A DNA stretch of 64,000 nt from Streptomyces armeniacus (GCF_003355155.1 NZ_CP031320.1:5199367-5263366), one strand, 5' to 3'. Shown: positions 15,105-24,448, counted from the first letter of the stretch. Notes: a model not told the origin generated them from the sequence alone. Program-made: numbers and translations.

Positions 15105-16379
15105 GTGGCGTCCAACAGGCATGCCCCCGAGGTCTCGTACAGTCCGTACCACCACGAGGTAGACGACCGCGGCCACCGCTACGGCAACGGCTACGGAACG
15201 TACGAAACCCAGGCCTTCTCCCCCGTCGGACTCGCCGAGTACGCGGATCCGCACGCGGGACCAGGCGCCGGAGAGCCGGGCGACGCCCAGGCGTTCGCGG
15301 AGGCCCACGCGTTCACGCCGGCCGAGCCGCACGAGACGTACGAGACGCAGGCGTTCGCGCCGGTCGAGGCGTACGGCCCGGAGCCCGAGGCGGACGGCTG
15401 GGACGAGTGGAACCCGACCGAGGAGTCGATCCGGCCCGTACGCGGCAAGCACCGCGTCGCCAAGCAGCGCGGCGGGATGGCCCGCAGCGGAGCGGTGCTC
15501 GGCGTCGGCGTGATAGCCGCGGTCGGCGCGGGCGGCATGGCGACGGCGAAGGACAAGCCGTCGGCCCCGGTCTCGATGCCCGACCTGGCCTCGATGGCGG
15601 GCGCCGTCACGGACGAGATCCCCGCGGCCAAGAACCTGCCGGGCATCGGCAGCCTCGTCGACGACGACGCGGGCAGTGACCCCGCGGCGCACGCGCCCCT
15701 CAGCCAGGCCGCGCTCAACGGCTCCGGCACCGACTCCGAGTCCGGCCAGACCGACCCGGGCGAGGCGCTGCGCGAGCGCATCCTCGCCCAGGCCGCGCAG
15801 CAGCAGTCCGAGGCGGACCGTACGGCCCGCGAGGACGCGGCAGCGGCGGCGGCCAAGCAGGCGGCGGAGGAAGCGGCGAAGAAGGCCGACGCGGAGGCCA
15901 AGAAGAAGGCCGAGGCCAAGCGCAAGGCCGCCGAGGAGGCCAAGAAGAAGGCCGAGGCCGAACGGCTCGCCAAGCTCGCCCGCAGCTACACCCTGCCGAC
16001 CTCCAACTTCCAGCTCACCTCCGGCTACGGCCAGGCGGGCGGCATGTGGGAGAACGACCACACCGGCCAGGACTTCGCCGCCCCGACCGGCACGCCGGTC
16101 AACGCCGTGCACACCGGCACCGTCAAGGAGGCCGGCTGGGCCGGCTCGTACGGCTACCGCATCGTGCTCGAGCTCAACGACGGCACGGAGGTGTGGTACT
16201 GCCACCTGTCCTCCATGCAGGTGTCCGCAGGCGAAGAGGTCAACACGAAGGACGTCATCGGCAACGTCGGCTCGACCGGCAACTCCACCGGCCCGCACCT
16301 GCACTTGGAGGTACGGCCCGGCGGCGGCGACGCGATCGACCCGCTGAGCTGGCTGCGCGGCAAGGGCCTCAGCGTCTGA
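15105..16379 (+). CDS. M23 family (LytM-type) peptidoglycan endopeptidase
   Basis: Exported zinc metallopeptidase that cuts peptide cross-links of the cell wall, 424 residues. An acidic, Tyr-rich cytoplasmic part (1-125) contains two near copies of YETQAFxPV; one transmembrane or signal segment follows (about 128-148); then an Ala/Lys/Glu-rich coiled coil (about 228-295); then the M23 domain (about 300-420). Zinc ligands are in HTGQD (His about 319) and HLHLE (about 398). GTG 15105 lies shortly after GGAGAG. Expression is expected to be controlled by the c-di-AMP riboswitch just upstream, linking wall remodelling to osmotic or growth state. A hairpin terminates the unit at 16426. Confidence 0.93.
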   Translation: MASNRHAPEVSYSPYHHEVDDRGHRYGNGYGTYETQAFSPVGLAEYADPHAGPGAGEPGDAQAFAEAHAFTPAEPHETYETQAFAPVEAYGPEPEADGWDEWNPTEESIRPVRGKHRVAKQRGGMARSGAVLGVGVIAAVGAGGMATAKDKPSAPVSMPDLASMAGAVTDEIPAAKNLPGIGSLVDDDAGSDPAAHAPLSQAALNGSGTDSESGQTDPGEALRERILAQAAQQQSEADRTAREDAAAAAAKQAAEEAAKKADAEAKKKAEAKRKAAEEAKKKAEAERLAKLARSYTLPTSNFQLTSGYGQAGGMWENDHTGQDFAAPTGTPVNAVHTGTVKEAGWAGSYGYRIVLELNDGTEVWYCHLSSMQVSAGEEVNTKDVIGNVGSTGNSTGPHLHLEVRPGGGDAIDPLSWLRGKGLSV

Positions 16380-16425
16380 CGGGACGCGCGACGCACCGAC
16401 CACACCCGGATCAACCCGGACCGGC

Positions 16426-16453
16426 CCCGGTCCTGAGCAGGAGCAGGACCGGG
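16426..16453. terminator. Hairpin after the M23 peptidase
   Basis: Perfect 10-bp arms CCCGGTCCTG and CAGGACCGGG with an 8-base loop, 47 bp after the stop codon. Confidence 0.7.
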
Positions 16454-16855
16454 AGCACCGGAACCGGAACGCAGAACCCCCCACATCCCGCTCAGGGACC
16501 GTGCCGCCGTCCCGAACCGCCCGGGCGCTGTGCCCCCCACCTCGGCTCCCGGCAACGCAGGAGGGGACGGGGCGGCGGCCAACGGGGCCTGTACGGGCGC
16601 CACTCGGCGCCGCGCCCCGGCCGGCCCCGGTCCCGGCCCGGTGCCGGTCTCCGGCCCGGCACGAGCGGGAACCACGACGGCGTACGGCACTTGGCGAACC
16701 GCGTACGGCGAGGACGTAAGCGCATACGGCGCCGCACAGACCCCGGCGGCCCTGGTGGACACCCCCCGACACCAGGGTCGCCGGCCTCTTTCCCGTGGCC
16801 GCCCCGTCGCCGCCCCACGGTCGTACGCGTGGACCGGCCCGCGCCGTACGGCCGT
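16454..16855. other. Intergenic, no gene seen
   Basis: About 400 bp with open frames only because of GC richness. It has many short runs such as CCGGCCCCGG and CCGGCCCGG, and no ribosome site followed by a convincing frame. It lies between two convergent units. Confidence 0.55.
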
Positions 16856-17299
16856 TCAGCGCCGCCGCGGCTGCCCGTACGCCCGCGTCACCCTGATCCG
16901 TACGACCTGCCGCCGGTCGGCGACCATGGCCGCGCGGTACTCGTCCCAGTCGGGATGCTCGCCCCGGATCGCGCGGAAGACGTCGATCAGCTCCTCCACG
17001 GCCTCGTCATGGGGATCGGCCGCGACCGCGGACAGCTCGCCGTCGCCCTCCGCCACCGTCCAGGCCCAGCCGTCGTCGCTGGTGACGTGGTAGCCGGCGC
17101 GGGGATCGCGCGCGAGGTTGCGGGTCTTGGCCCGGTCCGCCGTGACGGAGACGCGGATGAGGCGGGTGCGGGGGTCGTAGGTGTGGTTGACGTTGGACAG
17201 CTGGGGGCGCCCGTCCCGTTTGAGCGTGGCCAGCACGCCACGGTCGTACTCGGTGAGCAGCGCCAGCAGCGCTTCGTCCCTTGACTCCGCGTCGGCCAC
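16856..17299 (-). CDS. PPOX-class F420/flavin-dependent oxidoreductase
   Basis: 147 residues, split-barrel flavin/F420-binding fold (pyridoxamine-phosphate-oxidase-like). The N-terminal GVLATLKRDGRPQLSNVNHT and the central VSVTADRAKTRNLARDP match the actinobacterial TIGR03618-type group that reduces small substrates with F420H2. GTG 17299 follows AGAGGA. It stands immediately downstream of a methyltransferase pseudogene on the same strand, with about 60 bp between them. Confidence 0.87.
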   Translation of the reverse strand: MADAESRDEALLALLTEYDRGVLATLKRDGRPQLSNVNHTYDPRTRLIRVSVTADRAKTRNLARDPRAGYHVTSDDGWAWTVAEGDGELSAVAADPHDEAVEELIDVFRAIRGEHPDWDEYRAAMVADRRQVVRIRVTRAYGQPRRR

Positions 17300-17360
17300 G
17301 GTGTGTTGTCCTCTCCGGTCGGGGCTTGCGGTGCATGCGACATGCGATGGGGGCGCGCGG

Positions 17361-18226
17361 TCACGGCTTGCGGCCCACGGCGCCGTACTGGGCCACCTCG
17401 TCCAGGGTCTCCCCGGCGGCGCCGCCCGTGTCCGCCGCGGGCGGCCGCCAGCGCGAACACGACACGATGCCCGGCTCGAGGATCTCCATGCCCGCGAAGA
17501 AGCCGGTGATCTCGTCCCGGCTGCGGGCGGTGATCGGCGGCTTGGCGTGCTCGTTCCAGAAGCGCATGGCGTCGGCGTTCGCGGCGCCGCCCAGCTCCAG
17601 CGTCGGGTGCGTGAGCACGAGATGGCTGCCGGACGGGACGGCGTCCATCAGCCGCCGGACGATGCTCCGGGCCTCCTCCGTGTCGAGCACGAAGTTGAGG
17701 ATGCCGAGCATCATCACGGCCACCGGCCGGCCGAAGTCCAGGGTCCGGGCCGCCGCCCGCAGGATGCCGTCCGGGTCGTGCGCGTCCGCGTCGACATAGT
17801 CGGTGGCGCCCTCGGGGGAGCTGGTGAGGAGCGCGCGGGCGTGCTTGAGCACGGTCGGGTCGTGGTCGACGTAGACGATCCGCGCTTCGGGCGCGCACCG
17901 CTGGGCCACGTCGTCGTGTTGTCGGCGGTGGGCAGGCCGGTGCCGATGTCGAGGAACTGCCGTATGCCCGCGTCCCGTACGAGGAACTCCACCGCCCGCC
18001 CGAGGAACGCGCGGTCGGCGCGCGCCACTTCGCGGATGCTCGGATACATGCCGGTGATCCGGTCGCCGACCTCCCGGTCCACGGGATGGTGGTCGGTGCC
18101 GCCCAGCCAGTAGTCCCACACGCGCGCGTTGTGCGCGACGCCGCTGCCGCCGTCGGCCGCGCCCGGCCCGTCGCCGCCGGCCGGGCTGTCGCCGTTCCGC
18201 GGCCCGCGGCCCTCTCGTGCTGTCAC
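17361..18226 (-). pseudogene. SAM-dependent methyltransferase (DUF574 type) with frameshift
   Basis: The N-terminal half is in one frame (HNARVWDYWLGGTDHHPVDR ... QFLDIGTGLPTADNT) and the C-terminal half in another (AQRCAPEARIVYVDHDPTVL ... FWNEHAKPPI). Family members read GLPTADNT-DDVAQRCAPEAR without a break. Here one base is missing within 17911-17920 (a CGTCGTCGTG-like run), so the frame is lost just after the SAM-binding motif. Apart from this the gene is complete (about 288 codons), with no other damage, so a recent mutation or a base-call error is equally likely. Start GTG 18226 is preceded by CAGGA. Confidence 0.82.
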
Positions 18227-18299
18227 GATCCTGAAGATACTGGAAGGGGCCGACAGCGAGCCTCGCCCGCGCCTCCGCGCGGGCTGAGATGATGACCGC

Positions 18300-18647
18300 A
18301 TGGCCGAAGAAGCCGAAGAAGAGGACGTCATCCCCATCCTCCGGGTCACGGACGCCGCGCGCGCGGTCGCGTGGTACGGCCGGCTGGGCTTCGTCAAACG
18401 GTGGTCGCACCGCTTCGAGCCGGGGCTGCCCGCGTTCCTCGAGATCGCCCGCGGCCGCATCCGGCTGTTCCTCTCCGAGCACGAGGGCGACGCCCGTCCC
18501 GACACGCTCGTGTACCTGTGGGTCCGCGATGTCGAGGCCATCGCCGCGGAGTTCGGCGTACAGACGCACGCCGCGCCGTGGGCGGTCGAGATCGAGCTGC
18601 ACGACCCGGACGGCAACCGCCTCCGGATCGGCACCCCGGCGGGCTGA
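18300..18647 (+). CDS. Bleomycin-resistance-like VOC/glyoxalase protein
   Basis: 115 residues, a single vicinal-oxygen-chelate domain. The start IPILRVTDAARAVAWYGRLG, the central GRIRLFLSEHEGDARPDTLV and the end ELHDPDGNRLRIGTP match the bleomycin-binding subgroup, which sequesters rather than cleaves the drug. Whether this one binds bleomycin is not established. ATG 18300 has no strong ribosome site. It is divergent from the methyltransferase pseudogene. Confidence 0.85.
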   Translation: MAEEAEEEDVIPILRVTDAARAVAWYGRLGFVKRWSHRFEPGLPAFLEIARGRIRLFLSEHEGDARPDTLVYLWVRDVEAIAAEFGVQTHAAPWAVEIELHDPDGNRLRIGTPAG

Positions 18648-18673
18648 CGGGCCGTACGGGTGGACCGCCCGCC

Positions 18674-19504
18674 CTACAGCTCCGACGGCCCCCACGCGTC
18701 GACTGCCATCTCGTCTCCCACCGAGATCTTCCCCGGCCGCACCACGGCCAGTTTCACGCCGAACGCGACGCCGCCCTCCGCCGCCCGCCGGTAGTCCGCG
18801 AGCGTACGCAGCGGCTCCGGCCCGGACTTCGTGCCCGTCTCCTGGTCGACGGTGGTCACCGCGCAGCGGATCGCCAGCTTCGCGTAACCGAACTCCGCGT
18901 CGCCCGCCCGCAGCTGCCGCACGCCGTCCTCGGCGTGCGGCTCGCCGTCCCAGCCGTCCAGCACGATGTTCGGCCGGAACCGGTCCATCGGCAGCGGTGC
19001 GGAACCGCGCGCGGTGAGCCGTGCGTTCAGCTGCTCCAGGCTGGGCAGCGACAGCAGGTGCAGCGGGGCGCTGTCCGCGTACCCGGACGTGCCCGGGGTC
19101 AGCCCGCCGGTCACCCGGTGGTGCTCGGGCGGCACCCGTACGAGCCGGCTCGGCTCGCCCAGCGCCTCCGACAGCCAGCCGGCGACCTCCTCGCCCTGGT
19201 CGATGCCCTGGTACGGGGTGCCGAACAGCTCGATGTCACGCCGCGGCGCCTCCGTGTCCACGGCGATCCGCAGCGGGTCCACGCCCGGACCGTGCAGCGT
19301 GAGCCAGCCGCCCTCCGGCTCGATCTCCGGGCGGATGAGGGCCAGTCGGGGGCTGCGGCGCTGGCTGCGGAAGCCGCCGTCCTCGGTGGTCACGAGGAAG
19401 CTGCGGTCGTGCGCGAGGCCCGCCGGCGTGACGAGGGCGTCGTACGCGGGGGAGCCTGCGCATCCCTTGATCGGGTAGCTGATCAGCCCGGTGATTCTGG
19501 CCAT
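18674..19504 (-). CDS. MOSC domain protein (YcbX-like)
   Basis: 276 residues: an N-terminal beta-barrel domain (ISYPIKGCAGSPAYDALVTP, about 1-120) and a C-terminal MOSC domain, with the conserved molybdenum-binding cysteine in AIRCAVTTVDQETG. Homologues transfer electrons to, or act as, molybdenum enzymes that reduce N-hydroxylated compounds. ATG 19504. The gene is alone on the minus strand between the VOC gene and an unknown protein. Confidence 0.9.
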   Translation of the reverse strand: MARITGLISYPIKGCAGSPAYDALVTPAGLAHDRSFLVTTEDGGFRSQRRSPRLALIRPEIEPEGGWLTLHGPGVDPLRIAVDTEAPRRDIELFGTPYQGIDQGEEVAGWLSEALGEPSRLVRVPPEHHRVTGGLTPGTSGYADSAPLHLLSLPSLEQLNARLTARGSAPLPMDRFRPNIVLDGWDGEPHAEDGVRQLRAGDAEFGYAKLAIRCAVTTVDQETGTKSGPEPLRTLADYRRAAEGGVAFGVKLAVVRPGKISVGDEMAVDAWGPSEL

Positions 19505-19579
19505 GCGGCCAGCCTAACGGGCGGGTATGACAGGCCACCGCGACGCCCCGGCACCGCCCTCCGTACGCGTTCCGGGCCC

Positions 19580-20425
19580 CTACGGGCGGTCCGCCCGCAC
19601 CGCGTACCGGGCGAAACCGTCCTCCCGCCGCAGCCAGCCCTCCGCCTCGAACGCGGCCGTCCCCCGCGCCCGTAGCTCCGCGTCCGCCCCGGCCCGCCCC
19701 GTCCAGCTCTCCGGCCCGTGCCCGAACAGCTCGCGCAGCCGCGGCGATTCGGACAGCAGTTGGGCCAGTACGGCGGGCTGCGCGCCGCCCGCCCGCGGCG
19801 TGCCGTCCGGGTGGGCGAGGATGCCGCGGGCGTTGTAGTAGAGGTACGCGCCGGGCAGCCGCCGTCCGGACGGCAGCGTCACCGGGAACGCGTCACCGGG
19901 CAGGAACGCCCGCCCGTAGTTCGGGAGTTCGGTGCTGTCCACGGCGTTGAGCTGCGCGGCGTCCAGCCAGGTGGCGACCAGTGGGGACTCCGCGTCCGGG
20001 TCCGCGTACGGCGCGGCCGCCACGTATCCGGCCGGGCTGATGTGCCCGGACAGTCCGACGGAGATGCCCCGGACCCGTACGGGCACCATCGGGAGCGCGC
20101 CGGAGCTGCCGAGCCGCGCCAGCTTGTGCCGGACCTGGCCCGGCGCGGCGTTGGAGCCGACCGCGAGCACCGGGAAGCGTTCCTGTGCGGGGGGCACTCC
20201 GAGGAGCGTCAACAGGCCGTCCACCGTGGCGCGTTGCGGCCGCTCCGAGGCCCCCGCGGGCAGTGCCACCGGCCAGTCGCCGAGCGGTGCGCCGGACGGA
20301 CGCAGGTCCAGGAGCTCGTCGCCGTTGAGGAACGAGGGTCTGCCGACCAGCCGGCCCGGATAGATCAAGGGCTCACGGGCGGGCACTCCCGCGTAGCCGA
20401 GTGCTTCCAGGCTCCGGTCCTGCAC
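19580..20425 (-). CDS. Conserved protein of unknown function, possible GGCT-like fold
   Basis: 281 residues, soluble. A central FPVLAVGSNAAPGQVRHKLA resembles the glycine/asparagine phosphate-binding loop (YGSN) of gamma-glutamylcyclotransferase-like proteins. It is followed by VRVRGISVGLSGHISPAGYV and a LPGAYLYYNARGIL strand. The resemblance is local and I do not assign an activity. GTG 20425 follows GGAGG at 9 bases. It is tandem with the epimerase gene upstream but separated by about 140 bp. Confidence 0.7.
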   Translation of the reverse strand: MQDRSLEALGYAGVPAREPLIYPGRLVGRPSFLNGDELLDLRPSGAPLGDWPVALPAGASERPQRATVDGLLTLLGVPPAQERFPVLAVGSNAAPGQVRHKLARLGSSGALPMVPVRVRGISVGLSGHISPAGYVAAAPYADPDAESPLVATWLDAAQLNAVDSTELPNYGRAFLPGDAFPVTLPSGRRLPGAYLYYNARGILAHPDGTPRAGGAQPAVLAQLLSESPRLRELFGHGPESWTGRAGADAELRARGTAAFEAEGWLRREDGFARYAVRADRP

Positions 20426-20566
20426 GGGGAAACGCCTCCAGGGGGTGAGGGATCACCGGGCCTGGGGGCGCGGGGATCGTCCGCTGTGAACGCGCAGAGC
20501 TTGCCCGTTTCCGCCGGTAAGGGGGGCGCCGACGCGCCGGAGTGCGCCCTGCGTGCCGGAGTGCGC

Positions 20567-21544
20567 CTACGCGCCCGCCGGTGCGATCCGTCCCTCCGCC
20601 ACGAGCGCGTCGACCGCCTCGGCGGTCGCGTCCAGCGCCGAGTGCCTCGGCCGGAAGCCGAGCAGCCGCCCCGCCTTCTCCATGGAGCAGTGCGGGCTGT
20701 GGGTCAGATGGCTCCAGGTCACTGCGGCGCGGTCGTCCGGAACGGTCTGCGACCAGCGTTCCCACGGCAGGAACGCCAGGTCCGCGTCCCGGCCGAACCA
20801 GCGCGCGACCGCCTCCGCGTAACCGCGCATCGTGACCGCCCCGGCCGCCACCGCGTGGAAGCTCTCGCCGACGGCCACCGAGCGGTTGGCGAGCGCCGCG
20901 AGGAACACGCCCGCCACATCGGCCGCGTGGACGTGCTGAAGGGTCTCCAGGCCGAGGTTCGGCAGGGTCACCCGGCGGCCGTCGGCGAGGTCCTGGAAGA
21001 CGCCGACGTCCAGGTTCCCGGCCGGGTTCACCGGCACCCAGCCGGGGCCGGTGATGTGGCCGGGGTGGATCACGGTCGAGGGCAGCGCACCGTCGCTCCG
21101 TACGTTCATCTCGTGCAGCAGGTACCGCTCGACGGCGTTCTTGGCGATCCCGTACTTGCCCAGGGGCCGCCGCGGCGAGTCCTCCGTGGTGGGCACCGCG
21201 GCGCTCGGGCCGTGCACCCAGATCGTGCCGCAGTGCAGGAAGTGCCGTACGCGGCCCGCGAGCGCGGCGCCCAACTGCCGGGCGCTGTCCTCGCTGAAGC
21301 AGATCAGGTCGATGACGACCTCGGCGTCGAGCCCCGCGACGCGCTCCCCGAACGTACCGGCGGCGTCCTCCGCCTGCCGGTCCGCCTCCACGGTGCGTAC
21401 CCCCGTCCACGCCCGGCGCGCCCCGGGCCCGTACGGGCTCCGCTGCCCGCGGCTCAGCACGGTCACCTCGTGGCCCTGCGCGATGAGGGAGGGGACGAGG
21501 AAGGTGCCGATGTGCCCGGTTCCGCCGATGACCACGGTGCGCAT
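20567..21544 (-). CDS. NAD-dependent epimerase/dehydratase (extended SDR)
   Basis: 325 residues. Rossmann motif GGTGHIG at residues 7-13 and catalytic Tyr131/Lys135 in KYGIAK. The threonine of the triad is in CGTIWVHG. The C-terminal substrate part (SVAVGESFHAV, then LPWERW) resembles isoflavone-reductase-like or nucleoside-sugar SDRs. ATG 21544. The substrate is unknown. It is on the same strand as, and 36 bp downstream of, a TetR regulator, so the two may be cotranscribed. Confidence 0.86.
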   Translation of the reverse strand: MRTVVIGGTGHIGTFLVPSLIAQGHEVTVLSRGQRSPYGPGARRAWTGVRTVEADRQAEDAAGTFGERVAGLDAEVVIDLICFSEDSARQLGAALAGRVRHFLHCGTIWVHGPSAAVPTTEDSPRRPLGKYGIAKNAVERYLLHEMNVRSDGALPSTVIHPGHITGPGWVPVNPAGNLDVGVFQDLADGRRVTLPNLGLETLQHVHAADVAGVFLAALANRSVAVGESFHAVAAGAVTMRGYAEAVARWFGRDADLAFLPWERWSQTVPDDRAAVTWSHLTHSPHCSMEKAGRLLGFRPRHSALDATAEAVDALVAEGRIAPAGA

Positions 21545-21580
21545 GGCGACGATGCTAAAGGCTCTCCTCGGAGCGCGGCC

Positions 21581-22177
21581 TCAATCTGCCCGGCGCAGCC
21601 CCGCGATGAGCGTCTCGACCAGTTGGCGTGCGTCGTAGCGGGGGTTGTTGCCCGCGCCCGCGCAGAGGCCGCCGACGCCGCGCATGAGCGCGTACGCGTC
21701 CATGCCGGGGCGGATCTCACCCGACTCGGCGGCGGCGTCGAGGAGTTGGGCGCATACGGGCACGAGCCGTTCGAGGAAGTACGAGTGCAGGGGGTCGTAG
21801 CAGGGGTCGTCGGACTGCAGTACGGCGGCGAGGCCCTGCTTGGTGACCACGAAGTCCATGAAGCGGTCGATCCACTGCCCCAGCGCGGCGTACGGGGTCG
21901 CGCCGGCCGCCAGGAGGGCGGGACCGGCCTCGGCGAGGGCTTCGACCTGGTGCCGGTAGACGGCGACGATGAGGTCCGCGCGGGTCGGGAAGTGGCGGTA
22001 GATCGTGGCCGTGCCGACGCCCGCCTCGGCCGCGATGTGGCGGATCGGCGCCTCCACGCCGGACGCGACGAAGACCGCTGCGGCCGCGTCGAGGAGGGTC
22101 TTCTCGTTGCGCCGCGCGTCCGCCCGTTTGGGCCTGGGCGCCGCGCTTCCCGCGCCGCCGCGCTCGCTGCCACTCAC
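21581..22177 (-). CDS. TetR-family repressor
   Basis: 198 residues. The HTH is at about 22-65: ARRNEKTLLDAAAAVFVASG, then IAAEAGVGTATIYRHFPTRA. The C-terminal ligand domain (DRFMDFVVTKQGLAAVLQSD) is complete and matches the SbtR-type group. GTG 22177 is chosen because AAGGAG lies 8 bases upstream; ATG 22222 is in frame but lacks one. Two palindromes (22251-22294) lie between this gene and the divergent hydrolase and are the likely operators for both. Confidence 0.88.
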   Translation of the reverse strand: MSGSERGGAGSAAPRPKRADARRNEKTLLDAAAAVFVASGVEAPIRHIAAEAGVGTATIYRHFPTRADLIVAVYRHQVEALAEAGPALLAAGATPYAALGQWIDRFMDFVVTKQGLAAVLQSDDPCYDPLHSYFLERLVPVCAQLLDAAAESGEIRPGMDAYALMRGVGGLCAGAGNNPRYDARQLVETLIAGLRRAD

Positions 22178-22250
22178 CGCACTGTCTCCTTCGCCGCCGA
22201 TGTGCCCGTGCCGATGTGCCATGGCGAGGTGCCGACGGGCTGTTCTGGTT

Positions 22251-22294
22251 ATACGGGACAGTGTCCCGTATATTCGTTCCGGGACGCTGTCCCG
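22251..22294. promoter_or_regulatory. Tandem TetR operators
   Basis: Two related palindromes. The first spans 22251-22271 with exact arms ATACGGGACA and TGTCCCGTAT around one base. The second spans 22280-22294 with arms CGGGAC and GTCCCG. They lie between the divergent tetR and hydrolase genes. The spacing of centres (about 26 bp) suits two dimers on similar DNA faces. Confidence 0.85.
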
Positions 22295-22352
22295 TTTAAC
22301 CATGATGGCAGACGGGCCGTGCCCGCCCACAGCCGGAAGGAAGGTCTTTCGC

Positions 22353-23300
22353 ATGACCGCAGCAGAGACCGCGGCGACGGATGTGCCCGTCACCGCTCCC
22401 ACCCCCGTCGTCTCGGTGAAGCCATTGGTGCTCGAAGCGCCAGGCCGAGGCGAGGACCTGCGCGTACGGGTCTCCGCGCCGGTCACCGGCAGCGGCCTGC
22501 CGGTCGTCGTCCTCTCGCACGGCTACGGCTCGTCGCTGGACGGATACGGCCCTCTCGCCGACTTCTGGGCCGCCCACGGCTTCGTCGTACTCCAGCCCAC
22601 CCACCTCGACTCCCGCACCGTCGCCCTGCCCCCGGACGACCCCCGCACCCCGCGGCTCTGGCGCATCCGCGTCGAGGACGCCCGACGCGTACTCGACCGG
22701 CTCGACGACCTGGAAGCCGCCGTCCCCGGCCTCGCCGGCCGCCTCGACCGGAGCCGTATCGCCGCGGCCGGACACTCCTTCGGCGGCCAGACGGCGGGCA
22801 ACCTGCTGGGGCTGCGCGTCCTCGATCCGGTCAGCGGGACGGAAGAGGACCTGTCCGACGCCCGTGTCAAGGCCGGTGTCCTGCTGGCCACGGCCGGACG
22901 GGGCGGCGCCGACCTCACCCCGTACGCCGCCGAGCACTTCCCGTTCATGAACCCGGACTTCACGCACATGACCACACCGGCCCTCGTCGTCCACGGCGAC
23001 AAGGACGACCTCCCGCTGTCCGTCAGAGGACCGGAATGGCTCGCCGACCCGTACGTGCTGAGCCCCGGAAGCAAGAGCCTGTTCACGCTGTACGGGGCGG
23101 AGCACTCCCTCGGCGGCATCACGGGCTACGAGGCCCGGGAGACGACGGACGAGCACCCCGGACGCGTCGCCCTGATCCAGCGCGTCACATGGGCCTACCT
23201 GCGTCACGCGCTCGGGATGGGGGACACGGCGTGGACGGCGGCGCGGCAGGTGCTGGCGGAGAGCGCCGCGCACCCGTTGGGCCGGATCGAGTCCAAGTGA
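22353..23300 (+). CDS. Alpha/beta hydrolase (chlorophyllase/dienelactone-hydrolase-like)
   Basis: 315 residues. The oxyanion region VVVLSHGYGSSLDGYGPLAD, nucleophile motif GHSFGG (Ser142), an acid residue region VVHGDKDD and the histidine in GAEHSLGG make a complete triad. The overall layout resembles poly-ester/PAF-acetylhydrolase-like hydrolases, but there is no signal peptide, so it is cytoplasmic. ATG 22353 follows GGAAGGAAGG. Control by the divergent TetR repressor through two palindromes is likely, implying a small-molecule inducer that may be its substrate. Confidence 0.88.
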   Translation: MTAAETAATDVPVTAPTPVVSVKPLVLEAPGRGEDLRVRVSAPVTGSGLPVVVLSHGYGSSLDGYGPLADFWAAHGFVVLQPTHLDSRTVALPPDDPRTPRLWRIRVEDARRVLDRLDDLEAAVPGLAGRLDRSRIAAAGHSFGGQTAGNLLGLRVLDPVSGTEEDLSDARVKAGVLLATAGRGGADLTPYAAEHFPFMNPDFTHMTTPALVVHGDKDDLPLSVRGPEWLADPYVLSPGSKSLFTLYGAEHSLGGITGYEARETTDEHPGRVALIQRVTWAYLRHALGMGDTAWTAARQVLAESAAHPLGRIESK

Positions 23301-23498
23301 GGTGCTGAGAACGGCGGCTGTCCGCCGCGATGAGTTCCGGCCGGGCCGGGAGTCTGTCTCCGGTGACCGCCTGTACGGGGCCGCATCCGACACCGTACGG
23401 CGCGCGATGCGACACCGTACGGGGCGCTGCGACGCCCCCGTACGTTGCCGCCCGCGTGGGGCACCGTCCGGCACGAGACACCACGGAGGACAGACGCC

Positions 23499-24284
23499 AT
23501 GACGCCCACACCCGACGCCCGCACCACCTCGCTGCCCGGCCGCCCGCCCGTCGTCGACCCGGCCACCTGGCAGACCGCACGCGACGAGCTGCTGGTCCGC
23601 GAGAAGGCCCACACCCGCGAGGGCGACGCCCTCGCCGCGGCCCGCCGGCGGCTGCCGATGGTGGAGTTCGACGGGACAGTCGAGGTCGTCGGCCCCGACG
23701 GGCCGGTCCCGTTCCTGGACCTGTTCGAGGGCCGCGACGAGCTCGTGCTCTACCAGCACATGTGGTACGACGGCGCGCCGCACCAGGGACAGTGCGAGGG
23801 CTGCACCACCGCGGCCTGGCATCTGAAGGACGCGGTCTATCTCAACGCCCGCGGCGTCTCGTTCGCCGTCGTCACGACGGGCCGGTGGGAAGAGGTGGCG
23901 CCGTACGTCGAGTTCATGGGCTACACCCAGCCCTGGTACTCGGTGCGCGACGTGCCCGCGCCGGTCGGCGGCGACATGGGCTACCTCAGCTGCTTCCTGC
24001 GCGACGGCGACCGCACGTTCCTCACGTACTCCACGACGGGCCGCGGCAACGAGCGGGTCAACAGCTCCCTCAGCCTGCTCGATCTGACGCCGTACGGCCG
24101 CGCCGAGACGTGGGAGGACAAGCCCGAGGGCTGGCCCGAAGGGCGCGGCCCGTGCTGGTCCTGGCGCTCCGACGCGGACGGGACCGCCACGTGGGGCCCG
24201 ACCAGCCGCCCCGTACCGCAGTGGACCCGCCCCGGCGCGGCCCCCGTGGAGACCCTCGGCCGGCACGGCGACCACTGCCACTGA
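23499..24284 (+). CDS. DUF899 thioredoxin-like protein
   Basis: 261 residues, full-length member of the DUF899 family (thioredoxin-like fold). Motifs: [40 protein letters not shown], then [14 protein letters not shown] carrying a CxxC pair, and the family-typical SWRSDADG near the end. A role in thiol chemistry is assumed for the family, not proven. ATG 23499 follows CGGAGGA. It stands between the TetR-controlled hydrolase (200 bp upstream) and an intergenic repeat. Confidence 0.86.
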   Translation: MTPTPDARTTSLPGRPPVVDPATWQTARDELLVREKAHTREGDALAAARRRLPMVEFDGTVEVVGPDGPVPFLDLFEGRDELVLYQHMWYDGAPHQGQCEGCTTAAWHLKDAVYLNARGVSFAVVTTGRWEEVAPYVEFMGYTQPWYSVRDVPAPVGGDMGYLSCFLRDGDRTFLTYSTTGRGNERVNSSLSLLDLTPYGRAETWEDKPEGWPEGRGPCWSWRSDADGTATWGPTSRPVPQWTRPGAAPVETLGRHGDHCH

Positions 24285-24302
24285 CGCGCGCGCTCGCGAA
24301 TC

Positions 24303-24423
24303 CCGCCCGTCCGGCGTTTGAGGACGAAGCGCGGCGGCCACCGTCCGCTGGTGGACCGGCACGCCCGTGGTCCAGCGCGCCTTCGTCATGGACGGGGCCG
24401 CCCTCAAACGCCGGACGGGCTGG
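24303..24423. repeat. Intergenic palindromic repeat, facing copies
   Basis: A forward copy of GCCCGTCCGGCGTTTGAGG (24305-24323) and an inverted copy (24402-24420), perfect over 19 bp, about 78 bp apart. The same word recurs around 39.3, 45.5 and 51.1 kb. It probably folds as a long stem in RNA and may act as a terminator after the DUF899 gene. Confidence 0.85.
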
Positions 24424-24448
24424 AACTGCCTTCCATTACGGTGTCGCG

